A stretch of DNA of 64,000 bases, from positions 1,178,001 to 1,242,000 of the forward strand of contig CP091735.1 in the NCBI GenBank assembly GCA_022010015.1, read 5' to 3'. Positions 1 to 14,235 of this stretch are shown piece by piece. The translations under genes were made by a program, and so were the position numbers. The notes beneath the pieces are model-generated. The model saw only the letters and a program-made list of their open reading frames with translations, ran no database searches and was not told where the DNA came from. The stretch comes from Clostridium sp. Its GTDB lineage: Bacteria > Bacillota_I > Bacilli_A > Acholeplasmatales > Anaeroplasmataceae. Numbering within the stretch: the first letter of the stretch is position 1; each line of letters starts with the position of its first letter.

Positions 1-659
1 GAAACTAATAGGTCAAAAAAATTAATTTGCATCTTAGTATTATTGCTGGTGATATTAATATTGTTCCAATCAAAGAAGACAAAAATTAATGTTAGTGCTA
101 GTGAGAAATTTTTATAAATATTATGATGTTATTAATAATGAATCAGGGTTAGATATTCATTTAAAGAAGGATAGAATTTTTCAATAAAAAAATATTTCTG
201 AGGATTTATATATTGAAATTGGTGAAAATTTCTTATTTGATGAAGTTTTGTTATCTGTTACATCTGCTGATTTAGACACAAAATATGTTTTTTTAATTGC
301 AATAATATAAAAAAATTAATACAGTTTCTGGCGATATTAATATTGGTGATATTAAGGCAAATGAAAATGCATCAATTGAAGCTGTTAGCGGTGATATAAA
401 GATTAAAAATCTTAAGGCACAAAATGTGAAAATTGATGAAGTTTCTGGTGATGTAACAATTACTAATATTGACTGTAGTAATATAAAAATGAATTCAGTT
501 AGTGGTGATATGGATATTACTGGTAAATCAGATAACGTTAAAGGAAATTCTATAAGTGGTGATATTAGTTTTTAATAATGTAAAAACCAAAATAATTTAA
601 GGGATAATCTTAAAAAAATAAGTTCTCTAAATGGTAGAATAATTATTTGTAATAAATAA
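1..659 (+). CDS. DUF4097-like beta-repeat protein, 5'-truncated by window edge
   Basis: The 3' part of a gene that begins before the window. Pieced across several frames it reads as short beta-strand repeats of the type VSGDI..., seen at about 320, 390, 445, 500 and 550, which is the pattern of DUF4097 (putative adhesin / beta-helical repeat) proteins. It ends with SLNGRIIIC and a TAA at 657-659. At least five breaks lie at A/T runs (for example near 115, 185, 305, 575 and 595), so no single frame is long. The family function is not established. In Bacilli these proteins often sit near envelope-stress or lipoprotein genes, which matches the lipoproteins that follow. The family call rests on the repeat pattern only. 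Confidence 0.6.
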
Positions 660-739
660 TTATATATGTGTAAGAATAGGTTAATTTTATAAAAAAAGAA
701 ATTTTTATGGCATTAATTTCTTGATTTCAAGCAATTTAA

Positions 740-768
740 TTGACTTTATTATAATAAAGTATTATAAT
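740..768 (+). promoter_or_regulatory. Promoter upstream of the 788 lipoprotein
   Basis: TTGACT at 740-745 and TATAAT at 763-768 are separated by exactly 17 bases, and an AACGAGGTG ribosome-binding region follows just before the start codons at 785/788. This is a good sigma-A-type promoter by sequence. Confidence 0.7.
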
Positions 769-787
769 GCATAACGAGGTGTAGATG

Positions 788-1339
788 ATGAAAAAGAAAT
801 TTAATTTATTTTTTTGGGGGTTTTCTTTGCTTTTACATGCTTAATTATGCTTGCAAGCTGTGGTAAAAAAGCTTATCAACTTAATTTTATTGCAAGTATT
901 GGTGGAAGCATTGAGGGAGATGTATCTCAAAGCGTTAACAAAGGTGAGGATGCAACCGCTGTAACTGCAAAGGCAGATGCAGGATATGTATTCATTCAAT
1001 GGAGTGATGGTAGCGTAGCAGCTACTAGAACTGAGGTTGGCGTTGAGGCTGACAAAACAGTTTGTGCAATTTTTGAACGTGCATTTACTGTAACATTTAA
1101 AGCTGGTGAAAATGGAACAATTAATCACAAGGAATCTGTTAGTCAGGTAGTATGCTTCCAAAAGAATACTTCAACAGTTGAAGCTATTCCTAACAAAGGT
1201 TATGTTTTTGTTAAGTGGAGCGATGGCGATACTAATGCAACAAAGACAGTTTATGGTGTATCTAGCACTAAGACTTACACAGCTACTTTTTGCTTTAGCA
1301 CCTGCTGAAAATCCAAAAAGCTTAGTTATAAAAAGATGA
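788..1339 (+). CDS. Small lipoprotein with two InlB-type/'bacterial repeat' units
   Basis: The ATG at 788 gives MKKKFNLF, and after a slip in the T/G run near 810 the frame continues through a lipobox ending LASC, so the protein should be lipid-anchored outside the membrane. The mature part holds two units of about 65 residues, each with GY.F..WSDG...A and an end in ..ATF or ..AIF. This is the pattern of the Pfam 'bacterial repeat' (InlB B-repeat-like) fold of Firmicute surface proteins. A second slip in the T run at about 1290 hides the natural end: the shifted frame ends LAPAENPKSLVIKR with TGA at 1337-1339, merging into a terminator. The ligand is unknown. About 170 residues, an unusually small carrier of these repeats. 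Confidence 0.7.
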
Positions 1340-1367
1340 GACTCAATTTGATGAGTCTTATTTTTTT
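1339..1367 (+). terminator. Rho-independent terminator after the 788 lipoprotein
   Basis: AGACTCA (1339-1345) pairs with TGAGTCT (1352-1358) around a six-base loop, followed by TA and seven Ts. It overlaps the corrected stop codon of the upstream gene. Confidence 0.85.
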
Positions 1368-1380
1368 CACATAGATTTCA

Positions 1381-1409
1381 TTGTTTTATTTAATATATTA
1401 TGGTAAAAA
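1381..1409 (+). promoter_or_regulatory. Possible promoter of the 605-residue lipoprotein
   Basis: TTGTTT (1381-1386), 17 bases, then TAAAAA (1404-1409) preceded by TGG. It resembles the TTGCAA-17-TAAAAA signal before rpsB, including the TGG extension. Weaker than the other promoters reported here. Confidence 0.4.
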
Positions 1410-1474
1410 TATGTTTAATAGTGTTGCAAAACGCTATCAAATAAGAAGTAAAGGAAAAGGAAAAAAAGATAAAT

Positions 1475-3292
1475 ATGAATAAAAAGAAATTATTTGGGGC
1501 ATTTTTAGCCTTAACGGCGTTAGTAGGCGTAAGTGCATGTGGTGGTAAGAAAACTGAGTCAACAAAAAGTCCTACAGTATCTAGTCAAACTGAGGCTGTT
1601 GCTAGCTCAAAGGCTAGCCAATCAAGTGTAAGTACACCAAACTCAAGTGTTAATCCAACACCTAGTAGTAGTTCAACAAGTAGTGCACCAGCACCAACAA
1701 AGACAACTCCACAGCCAACTACTCCAGTTGATCCTGATGCTAATTTTACAACAGTTTTAAATCAAGATTTTACTGATGTAACAGCAATTGGTGATAAGAC
1801 TGATGGAGCAACTATGTATCTTGATTCTTCAGCTAAGGGTAGTGCTGTTGTTGAAGGCGATACTAAATATGCAAAGATTACTGGTAATTCTTCTGATACA
1901 ACTCTTTATTTAACAACATCTGGTCTTGATAATGGTAAGATTAAAATGAGCTTTGATTTTTCGCTTGGTGGTGTTCAAGGAAGCTGGACATTATTCCAAT
2001 TATATGGAACATCTGAGACTGTGGTTGAACCAGCTGAAGTATTTGGCTTTAGAACTGCCAAGGATAATACTAGCAAAGTAACTTATATTGGATATCGTAC
2101 TGATAAGGGACAGCCAACTCCAACTGGCTTTTCATCACAGCTTGCATATGATGGAAATGCAAATACCTGGTTCCATACAGAGCTATTACTTGATTTAGGT
2201 GCTGGTACTGGTAATGTTGTTGTTACAAAGGCTGGAACAAGCTACGAAGCATCATTTACTCAAGCAATTTCTGAAATTAAAGCTTTGAAATTTATGGCTA
2301 AGAGTCAAAAGAACGTATGCGTAGATAATGTTGTTGTTAAGCATGAACTTGGCGATTTTGCTACTGTTAAGGCTCAAAAGCTTGTTAAGCTTGAAAACTT
2401 ATATAATAGTTATGATTTAACAAAATATACTACTAATGGTGCAACTTTAACTGCTAAATATAATGAAACAAAGGCTGGAGTTGAGGCTGCTACTGATTTT
2501 GATAAGCTAAATGAAGCTTATAATAAGGGCGTTGCTGAAATTAAGGCAATTAAGTCTGATGCTGAAATTGCTGCTGAAAATCTTGCAAATGCTAAGACTT
2601 CTGCAATTGCTGAGGTTAGAGCTGAATATGATCGCTTAGATAGTGAATATAATTATACAGAAGCTGAAAGAACAGAATTAGATAGTGCTCGTGATTCTTC
2701 AATTGAGGCAATTAATGATGCTCAAACTATTGAAGAAATTCCTGAATTAATTACAGCAGCTAAAGCTTTACTTGCTAGTATTACTCATACAGGTACAGGT
2801 AGTGAAGTTGTAAAAATGACTTATAGCTTTGATGCAACTACACTTACTGCTGCAACTGATAAGGAAAAATGTACTCAAGATGAATTTGGTACTACAGTTA
2901 CTATGACTGGCTCTGTTACAAAGAGAGTAAGCACATCTAGTGGTAAGGTATACGCAATTGAACTTGCAAAACAAAATGGTGGTACTTTATCATTTGTTGC
3001 CACTGCTAATGCAACATTAACATTAACTATTGGTTCATCTAGTGGCGCTAACACTTCATATTTTGTTGTTTTAGCTGATGATCAAAGAATAGAAGCAGCA
3101 ACTGTTTCTGGTGGCGCAGTAAAGGATACTACTGATGCTACATATGTTGTTGTTACTGGTACTAAATATGCTGAAAATGTTGTAACATATACACTTGAAA
3201 AGGGTAAGACTTATACTCTATGTACAATGGCTGGTGCTGATGTTACTATTTCCGGACGTACTGCAAGAATTGTAACAATGAATATTGCTTAA
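1475..3292 (+). CDS. Large multidomain lipoprotein (605 aa), function unknown
   Basis: An intact frame. Residues 1-22 are a lipoprotein signal ending VSAC, followed by a Ser/Thr/Pro-rich linker to about residue 90, typical of surface-exposed lipoproteins. Residues 95-290 are beta-rich and resemble a concanavalin/LamG-like jelly roll (..GSWTLFQLYG..., ..FMAKSQKNVCVDNVVV). Residues 300-440 are acidic helices with regularly spaced Ala/Glu, similar to FIVAR-type helical linkers. Residues 450-605 are a second beta-sandwich. The layout suggests carbohydrate or host-surface binding, but no catalytic motif is visible. A purine-rich AAGGAAAAGG precedes the start. It is one of the few long genes here with no frame break. 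Confidence 0.75.
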   Translation: MNKKKLFGAFLALTALVGVSACGGKKTESTKSPTVSSQTEAVASSKASQSSVSTPNSSVNPTPSSSSTSSAPAPTKTTPQPTTPVDPDANFTTVLNQDFTDVTAIGDKTDGATMYLDSSAKGSAVVEGDTKYAKITGNSSDTTLYLTTSGLDNGKIKMSFDFSLGGVQGSWTLFQLYGTSETVVEPAEVFGFRTAKDNTSKVTYIGYRTDKGQPTPTGFSSQLAYDGNANTWFHTELLLDLGAGTGNVVVTKAGTSYEASFTQAISEIKALKFMAKSQKNVCVDNVVVKHELGDFATVKAQKLVKLENLYNSYDLTKYTTNGATLTAKYNETKAGVEAATDFDKLNEAYNKGVAEIKAIKSDAEIAAENLANAKTSAIAEVRAEYDRLDSEYNYTEAERTELDSARDSSIEAINDAQTIEEIPELITAAKALLASITHTGTGSEVVKMTYSFDATTLTAATDKEKCTQDEFGTTVTMTGSVTKRVSTSSGKVYAIELAKQNGGTLSFVATANATLTLTIGSSSGANTSYFVVLADDQRIEAATVSGGAVKDTTDATYVVVTGTKYAENVVTYTLEKGKTYTLCTMAGADVTISGRTARIVTMNIA

Positions 3293-3306
3293 TTATTAAA
3301 TATATT

Positions 3307-3328
3307 GGACACTTCGGTGTCCTTTTTT
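3307..3328 (+). terminator. Terminator after the 605-aa lipoprotein
   Basis: GGACAC, loop TTCG, GTGTCC, then six Ts: a perfect six-base stem closed by a stable UUCG tetraloop. Confidence 0.95.
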
Positions 3329-3345
3329 ATTGAATTTCCAAATAA

Positions 3346-3372
3346 TTAGCACTTTAATATTGACAGTGCCAA
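3346..3372 (+). promoter_or_regulatory. CIRCE-like HrcA operator at htpG
   Basis: TTAGCACTT at 3346-3354, nine bases, then CAGTGCCAA at 3364-3372. The CIRCE consensus is TTAGCACTC-N9-GAGTGCTAA, so 15 of 18 arm positions match with the exact spacing. It overlaps the -35 box of the htpG promoter, where a repressor would block RNA polymerase. This implies HrcA heat-shock control of htpG. HrcA itself is not in the window. Confidence 0.75.
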
Positions 3373-3388
3373 TAAAATATTATATAAT
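3360..3388 (+). promoter_or_regulatory. htpG promoter
   Basis: A consensus TTGACA (3360-3365), a 17-base spacer and a consensus TATAAT (3383-3388). The -35 box lies inside the CIRCE-like inverted repeat. Confidence 0.9.
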
Positions 3389-3421
3389 TGTTAATGTTAA
3401 AAAAAGGAAAGGATGATTGTA

Positions 3422-5328
3422 ATGAAAGAAACAATGGAATTTAAAACAGAAACTAAACGTTTACTGGATTTAATGATTAATTCAATTTATACTCATAAGG
3501 AAATATTTTTTTAAGAGAGCTAATTTCTAATGCATCTGATGCTATTGATAAGCGTCATTATTTAAGCTTAACTGATGAAAAGCTTGGTGCTAGCGAATAT
3601 AAAATTTTTAGTTGAGGCTGATAAGGCTACAAGAACATTATCTATTATTGATAATGGTATTGGTATGACTAAGGAGCAATTAGTTAATAATTTAGGTACA
3701 ATTGCTAGAAGTGGTTCTAAGGAGTTTATGGATAATTTAACTGATGCTCAAAATAAAGGTGAAATTGATATAATTGGTCAGTTTGGTGTTGGCTTTTATA
3801 GTGCCTTTATGGTTGCTAAAGAGGTTGAGGTTTATACTAAATCAATTGAAACTGGTGAGCCATTAAAGTTTACTAGTGAGGGATTAGATAGCTATACAAT
3901 TGAAAGTACTGAAAAAGAGGATTATGGTACTAAGATTGTTTTACATCTAAGAGACAATACTGAAGATGTTAATTATGATAATTATTTAGATGAATATACC
4001 ATTAAGGATTTAGTTAGAAAAATATTCTGATAATGTTCGTTATCCTATTCAAACTTGGGTTACTAAATATGATAAGAAGGATGAAAAAGCTAAGGACGAT
4101 GAGGAAGAAAAGACTCATTTAGAGCTTGAAACAATTAATTCAATGATTCCTCTTTGGAAAAAGAATAAGAGTGAAGTAACTGATGAGGAGCTTAATAATT
4201 TCTATAAGCAAAAGTTTATGGATTATCAAGACCCATTATTATCTATATTTGTAAATGTTGAGGGTATGCTTACATATAATGCTTTATTATTTATTCCAAA
4301 GCGTCCACCATTTGATTTATATTCTGAAAAATATGAAAAGGGTCTACAATTATATACTAAGGGTGTCTTTATTCTTGATAAATGTAAGGAATTAATTCCT
4401 GATTATTTAAGATTTGTTAAGGGATTAGTAGATAGTGCTGATTTATCACTTAATATTTCTCGTGAAATGCTTCAAGAGGATCGTTCTTTAAAGAAGATTG
4501 CTAGTAATCTGGAGAAAAAAAGATTTTATCTGAATTAGGTAAGATGCTTAAAAATGATCGTGAAAAAAATATGAAGAATTCTTTAAGGAATATGGCGTTA
4601 ATCTAAAATATGGTCTATATGAGGATTATGGTGCTAAAAAAAGGAGCAATTAAAGGATTTAATTATTTTTAAACACTTTAAATAGCGAGCATCCAATGAC
4701 ATTTAGTGAATATGTTGCGCAAATGCCTGAGGGTCAAAAAGAAATATATTATGCATCAGGCAAGGATAAAAATGCAGTAAGTAATTTACCACAAATGGAT
4801 TTGGTTAAAAAAACAAGGATATAATGTATTTGTTTTTGACTGATGATGTTGATGAATTTATGATTCAGGTTTTAGCTGAATATGATGGCAAGAAATTCAA
4901 ATCAATTAATCAGGGTGATTTAAATCTATTAAGTGATGATGAAAAATAAAGCTATCGATTCTTTAAAGGAAGAAAAGAAGGATTTATTAACTGCTATTAA
5001 GGAAGCACTAAATGGTAAGGTTGAAGACGTTATATTATCAAAGAGATTAGTTGATGGTGCAGTATGCTTGAGCTGTGAGGATGGATTCTCATTTGAGATG
5101 GAGCGTGTATTAGCTCATCAAAATAATCCTTATGCTAAAGCTAAAAAGATTTTAGAGATTAATCCAAATCATGAGGTATTTAAGGCTATAGAAAAGGCTT
5201 ATGATTCTAATAAGGATAATATTTCTAAATATGCAAATATCTTATATAATGAAGGATTATTATTAGAGGGTATGCCAATTGATAACCCTGTAGAATTTAC
5301 AAAAGATATTTCTGAGCTTTTTAGTTAA
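3422..5328 (+). CDS. htpG: Hsp90-family chaperone HtpG (frameshifted)
   Basis: ATP-dependent cytosolic chaperone. The reconstructed protein (about 630 residues, normal for HtpG) has the GHKL ATPase signatures in order: RELISNASDAIDK, IIDNGIGMT, GTIARSGSKEF and GQFGVGFYSAF, then the middle domain and the C-terminal LNISREMLQEDRSL motif. The start MKETMEFKTETKRLL follows a good AGGAAAGG site. The frame breaks at A/T runs near 3508, 3606, 4020, 4515, 4570, 4640 and 4810, and all breaks leave the family sequence continuous, so I read this as one functional gene with sequence errors. It stands alone between terminators, with a CIRCE-like operator upstream. Confidence 0.95.
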
Positions 5329-5351
5329 TTCTATTGAAAAATAAAATGGTT

Positions 5352-5390
5352 AAAAGGCTATGTTTGAAAAATAGACGTAGCCTTTTATTT
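5352..5390 (+). terminator. Terminator after htpG
   Basis: AAAAGGCTATG (5352-5362) pairs with CGTAGCCTTTT (5376-5386) over 11 positions with one mismatch, followed by ATTT. A TATAAT (5395-5400) just downstream could be the -10 of the next gene, but no clear -35 is seen. Confidence 0.8.
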
Positions 5391-5421
5391 ATGCTATAAT
5401 TAGAGAAAGGTGGCGCGTATA

Positions 5422-6226
5422 GTGAAAAAATGTGATGGATAAAATCGTTTCTAAAACAAAAAAACCAATATCAAAGGATGATATATGCGAAGGTCTTCGT
5501 AAATTAGGCATATGTATGGGAGATACAGTATTAGTACATTCATCATTATCAAGCTTTGGCTTTGTTATTGGTGCTGAGGTAGCATTATATGAGGCTTTAA
5601 AGGAAGCTGTTGGTAAAAATGGAACTATTGTTGTTGCTAGTCAATCTGCAGATAATACTGATCCGACAAATTGGTTGAATCCTGCTGTTCCTGATGAATG
5701 GATAGATATAATTAAAGAAAAAATGCCTGAGTATAATTATAAATGCTATAATACGATGAATATGGGTAGACTCGTAAATATGGTTTTTACAGGATAAAAA
5801 AAGTGTAAGGTCTAATCATCCTAATTCGTCATTTGCTGCTGTTGGCAAAAATGCTAAAAAAATTTGTAATGTTCATAATCTACAGCCAGCATTTGGTAGA
5901 AGAACGCCTCTTGGGTATCTATATAATATCAATGCCAAGGTTTTATTATTAGGAGTTGGTTATTATAATTCAACATGCTTTCATTTGAGTGAGGTTTTGT
6001 CTAACAAGAATAAAAACAGAAAAAAATGGTGCGAGATTTAATGGTAGGTGGGTTGATTACATTGATTTTGAATATATAAATGATGATTTTTGATTGTCTT
6101 GGTTTTGCAATGGAGGAAGAAATTGAAGTGAAAAAGACCATAATTGGTTTAGCTGAATGCAAGTGCTTTAATTTACATGATGGTGTTGATTATGGAAAAA
6201 AATGGATATTAAGGAATAGAAGTTAA
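5422..6226 (+). CDS. Aminoglycoside 3-N-acetyltransferase family protein (AAC(3)/YokD-like, frameshifted)
   Basis: AAC(3)-fold acetyl-CoA-dependent N-acetyltransferase. Early motifs are LRKLGICMGDTVLVHSSLSS, typical of the family, followed by GTIVVAS, SNHPNSSFAAVGKNA (the conserved HP..S.AA.G region), TPLGYLY and LLLGVGYYNSTCFHL..E. The C-terminal part reads GRWVDYIDF and ends KKWILRNRS in shifted frames. Breaks occur at T/A runs near 5428, 5792, 6020 and 6090. GTG at 5422 is a better start than 5432/5435 because AAAGGTGG lies about eight bases upstream and removal of one A joins the frames. Chromosomal members often do not confer aminoglycoside resistance, so the substrate is open. Confidence 0.85.
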
Positions 6227-6227
6227 A

Positions 6228-6707
6228 ATGGATAAAAGAGTTTTAGAAGCAGGTAAAGAAGTAAAACAATATATAAAAGATAATCAATATAGCTTATTAA
6301 ATCATTTATTTAAGGATATAATTTATGAGATTACCTATAATAATACAGAAATAAATGCGAGCTATCTAGATGTTTTTAAAAGGTTTTTCATAGCAAATGG
6401 TATGAATGTAAATATGCTTGATGAGGATAATAATTTAGTTGTTTTTTTGAAGATGTATTAGAAAAAAATGCTTTGATTTAAAATATTTTGATTATTTGAT
6501 GGGCAAAAATATTGATTTAAATGTAATCAATAAGAATGGTGATACAATTTTAGATAAGATTGAACAATTGTGTATGAATGCTTATGATCATATTAATGAA
6601 CCAGTAATGGATTTTGAATTGACTAATGAAGAAAAAAATATGAGTTTTATAAGAATTTAATATTGCTATTAAAGGCTTATGATGCTAAATGTTCATTTGA
6701 AATCTAA
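6228..6707 (+). CDS. Ankyrin-repeat-like small protein (frameshifted)
   Basis: The ATG starts one base after the corrected stop of the acetyltransferase gene, so the two are probably co-transcribed. After correction at T/A runs near 6445, 6470 and 6640 it reads about 157 residues with repeats like ..FFIANGMNVNMLDEDNN and ..LMGKNIDLNVINKNGDTILD, matching the ankyrin pattern G.d.N..n..GdT.L. No signal peptide or enzyme motif is seen. Ankyrin repeats usually mediate protein binding. The partner is unknown. Confidence 0.6.
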
Positions 6708-6746
6708 AAAAATTAAAAAAACACGAAAAAAAGTAAAAAAAAGTAG

Positions 6747-6775
6747 TTGACATAAAAATCAATATATTGTATAAT
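6747..6775 (+). promoter_or_regulatory. rrn promoter P1
   Basis: Perfect TTGACA (6747-6752), 17-base spacer, perfect TATAAT (6770-6775). First of two tandem promoters before the rRNA operon. Confidence 0.9.
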
Positions 6776-6844
6776 GAATGAGCGCTGTTAAAGGAGCGTA
6801 AAAATTTCAACCGAATAAAAAGTTGAAAAAAATAAAAGTAATGC

Positions 6845-6873
6845 TTGACTTAATAGTTGAAATAATGTATAAT
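6845..6873 (+). promoter_or_regulatory. rrn promoter P2
   Basis: TTGACT (6845-6850), 17-base spacer, TATAAT (6868-6873), 98 bases after P1. Tandem rrn promoters are usual in Bacilli. A GGCTTT-AGAA-AAGCC hairpin follows at 6881-6895. Confidence 0.88.
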
Positions 6874-6908
6874 ATTATTCGGCTTTAGAAAAGCCAAGGA
6901 TTAAAATT

Positions 6909-6923
6909 TGATCTTTGAAAACT
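6909..6923 (+). promoter_or_regulatory. boxA-like rrn antitermination element
   Basis: TGATCTTTGAAAACT resembles the boxA found in Bacilli rRNA leaders. A second copy, AGATCTTTGAAAAGT, lies before the 23S gene at 8582-8596. The placement of both supports Nus-type antitermination of this operon. Confidence 0.65.
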
Positions 6924-7016
6924 AAAGAATGACAAACGCAAACGAAAAAAACAATTAATTTCTTAAGATAAGAAATGAGCAAAAAAAGGAAACGAAAGTT
7001 TCATAAAATAAAAAAA

Positions 7017-8521
<1,505 letters not shown>

Positions 8522-8550
8522 AAGGAGAAAAACAGTTTGTGATTCTTTAG

Positions 8551-8578
8551 TTTTGAAAGACCAAGTAGTCTTTCAAAA
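8551..8578 (+). other. 16S-23S spacer hairpin
   Basis: TTTTGAAAGAC (8551-8561) pairs perfectly with GTCTTTCAAAA (8568-8578). It sits in the roughly 105-base spacer, which holds no tRNA, and is probably part of the RNase III processing structure between 16S and 23S. Several A residues rather than Ts follow, so it does not look like a terminator. Confidence 0.6.
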
Positions 8579-8626
8579 AAGAGATCTTTGAAAAGTAGAT
8601 AAAAATTTAGTCGAAGAATAAAAAAA

Positions 8627-11475
<2,849 letters not shown>

Positions 11476-11515
11476 AATAATTCGATATAAATTTTTATCT
11501 AGTTTTGAAAGAAAA

Positions 11516-11627
11516 AATCTGGTGATGATGGCAAAGTGGACACACCTGTTCCCATCCCGAACACAGAAGTTAAGCACTTTCACGCCGATGGTAGTACTAT
11601 GTGCAAGAGTAGGTAGTTGCCAGATTT
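11516..11627 (+). rRNA. 5S ribosomal RNA
   Basis: AATCTGGTGATGATGGCAAAG... to ..TTGCCAGATT; the two ends pair, and the interior has CCCATCCCGAACACAGAAGTTAAG, the typical 5S loop A/B sequence. It lies about 40 bases after the 23S gene. Confidence 0.95.
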
Positions 11628-11642
11628 TCTCTTTTATATAAT

Positions 11643-11719
11643 GCCTACATAGCTCAGTTGGTTAGAGCACTTGACTGTTAATCAAGGTGTCCCAGGTTCG
11701 AGTCCTGGTGTGGGCGCCA
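11643..11719 (+). tRNA. tRNA-Asn (GTT)
   Basis: A 77-nt cloverleaf with 3' CCA encoded. The acceptor GCCTACA pairs with TGTGGGC (one G-U), the D arm has AGCTCAGTTGG, the anticodon loop reads CTGTTAA with GTT at 11677-11679, and the T arm has GGTTCGAGTCC. It is the last gene of the rrn operon, 15 bases after 5S. Confidence 0.97.
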
Positions 11720-11731
11720 TTTAGAAATTAG

Positions 11732-11758
11732 TCGATATCATAAGATATCGATTTTTTT
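11732..11758 (+). terminator. rrn operon terminator
   Basis: TCGATATC (11732-11739), loop ATAA, GATATCGA (11744-11751), then seven Ts. It ends the rRNA-tRNA transcript. Confidence 0.93.
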
Positions 11759-11864
11759 ATTGTTTTTTTAAAAAAAGAATATTGAAAGGTAAATAAATTC
11801 TAATTGTTATAAGTAAATAATAATTATTTCTCGTATTATTAATAATGAATGTGAGGAATATTAT

Positions 11865-14181
11865 ATGAAAAAAAGGAAAATTGTATTTTTTTATTATTTT
11901 TGTATTATCTTAGTGTTAAATTTTAAGTGTTTTGCTTATTATGAACCAGAAGTTGATAAATGTGCATATGAAAATGAAATCTCAAATGATTGTTTAAATG
12001 AACTTCAAAAAGAATTTATTACTTTATTTCAAAGAGAAAATATAGGGGGAATTATTATTCCTACTAAGGCTATTAAATTTAATTATCCTAATGAAGTAGA
12101 AGGAATATTTGATATTTATTTTGATTTAGTTAATGGTGATAGATTTTTTTAATTTATGGTAATGAAAGTATTAAATCTAATTTATCCTATATGATGGCCT
12201 TTAACAATATTTTTGGAAGTGGGTATTCGGTATTATACTATAATTTAACAAATTTGAAAATAACTGATTCTATTGATTTTTTTCCTTTTCCAAATGTTGA
12301 TTTAAGAACAATGACACTAGGAATTCCTTTTTAGAACTGAATTAAATAAAGAACCTGATTTTTGATTTAGAATATCCTTATAAAAAAATATATCCATTAA
12401 TATGAATATATATGCTGATAATATTAAAAAAATTCTTGTAATATTAGTATTTCAAATCGTTTTGGAAATATTGTTTCTAATGATGAATTATTAATAAGTA
12501 CTAATGCTGGTAAAATAGTTAATTTTTGAATTTGAATGGTTTAATGGTACTAATATTAATACTGATTACAATCCGATGATTAGTGGTATGCTTTTTAGAT
12601 TCTAAAGACTTCATTGAAAAAAATATAATCTTAATCCTCTAGATACAACACCACCAACATTTACAAGTAATGATAATTATATTTCTAATATATCAAGTCC
12701 TTTAAGTAGGGAATATATTTTTATCAACAATTAAAGCTAGTGATGAAACGGATGGTGAATGTATTCCCTACATCAAGGAAACAAATTATGTTCCTAATGT
12801 TTTTAGGTAAATATTATATGATTATTGGAGCTAAGGATAAATCAGGTAATGAAGGTACTAAAAACATTTGGATTAATGTTGTGGATGTTGACGCACCAAC
12901 AGCTAGTGTAACTACATTTAAAGCTGTTAATACAACTAAGAGTAGTGTTGATGATATTATAGCTAAATCAATAACCACTTCTGATAATTATTTTACTAGC
13001 TTTAAATACAGTGTGTTAAGTGATAATTATTCAGCTAATTATAAGGCTGCTGGTACTTATGAAATAAAGGTAAGAATAACTGAGAATAGAGATAATGGTT
13101 TATATGTTGATAAGACAATTAGAGTTGAAAATGCTGATAAATTAGCCCCAACCTTTGTAACTAAGCCTGAGGTTATTAATACCATTAATAATAAGCTATT
13201 AACTACTGATGAGATTATAGCTAAATTTAAAGCTACTGATGAATCAAGTAATGTAGCTTATTCTTTAGTAGGATATGAAAATTATAAAAATAATTATGGT
13301 AAGGCGGGAACTTATAATTTAGGAATTAAGGCAACTGATACCTCAGGTAATAGTACACAGTTTAATTTTAATATTATTAATGCTGATGGTATTGCCCCAA
13401 CTATTACAGGAGATGGTAGAATGGAGGTATCCTATACTAAGAAATTAAGTATAGATGACATTATTAAAACCTTAAAGGCAAGTGATGAAAGTGCAACAAA
13501 TCTAGTAATAAATGTAGTAGCTGATAATTATAGTAGTGTTTATGATACCTTAGGAGAACATCAAATAACCTTTAAAACAAATGATGGTGTAAATGATTCA
13601 CCAATCTTTACTAAAACAATAGTAGTAATAGATGATGTAAATCCCATCCTTGTAGGACCTGAAAAAAATAGAGATTAGTAATAAGGAAATAAATCAATTA
13701 ACTGAAGATGAAATAAAGCAAAAAAATTTAGTGTAACTGATAAATCAAATGTAGCATTATCATTAATTGATACAAATAATTATTTAACTAATAAAGGTAA
13801 GGTAGGAGAATATAATTTTTACTATTACGGCAACTGATTCAAGTAATAATAAATCAACAATTAGCTTTCAAATCAAGGTAAGCGATGCAATAGCACCAGT
13901 ATTATCAATTAATGATTCATCATATGTAATTGTATTACAAGAAGGTGAAAAGCCTAACTATGGAGCAAATAAAGAATATTTTAGGACAAATTGGAGCAAT
14001 AGAAAATGTTGAAGAAATAGAAAATATAGAATCAGCATATTTTGAAACATATAGTGCTGGTGAATATGAATGTAAGGTTCAAATGAAGAGTGGCGAGGTG
14101 TACAATATAAAAATAAAGGCTAACAAGAATCAAAAGAAGAGTAAGGGTAGCTTTATTGACAAAATATTGACATTTTTTTAA
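11865..14181 (+). CDS. Secreted protein with about six Ig-like/DUF5011-type repeats (frameshifted)
   Basis: Starts MKKRKIVFFYYF with a hydrophobic signal segment to about residue 24. After an N-terminal region of about 260 residues come repeats of roughly 80 residues, each opening with an Ala/Pro-Thr start (TPPTFTSN, APTASVTT, APTFVTKP, APTITGDG, NPILVGPE, APVLSIND) and containing GTY...I.A.D.SGN, the pattern of bacterial Ig-like/HYR-type domains. The C-terminus is a small Lys-rich stretch without an LPXTG motif or transmembrane anchor. Breaks lie at T/A runs near 12150, 12330, 12360, 12385, 12430, 12525, 12595, 12620, 12715, 12770, 13665, 13725, 13820 and 13955. Probably a secreted or wall-associated adhesin-like protein. 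The ligand is unknown. Confidence 0.75.
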
Positions 14182-14235
14182 TTTCAATTTGGATTAAAAA
14201 TATTAGAATGGTTATTTAAAATATTTAAGCATTAA

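Noticed and set aside
3422..5328. Programmed frameshifting or pseudogene decay of htpG and other split genes
   Set aside because: The breaks are at ordinary A/T runs, in nearly every gene including essential ones, with no consistent slippery-site plus pseudoknot pattern and no missing residues.
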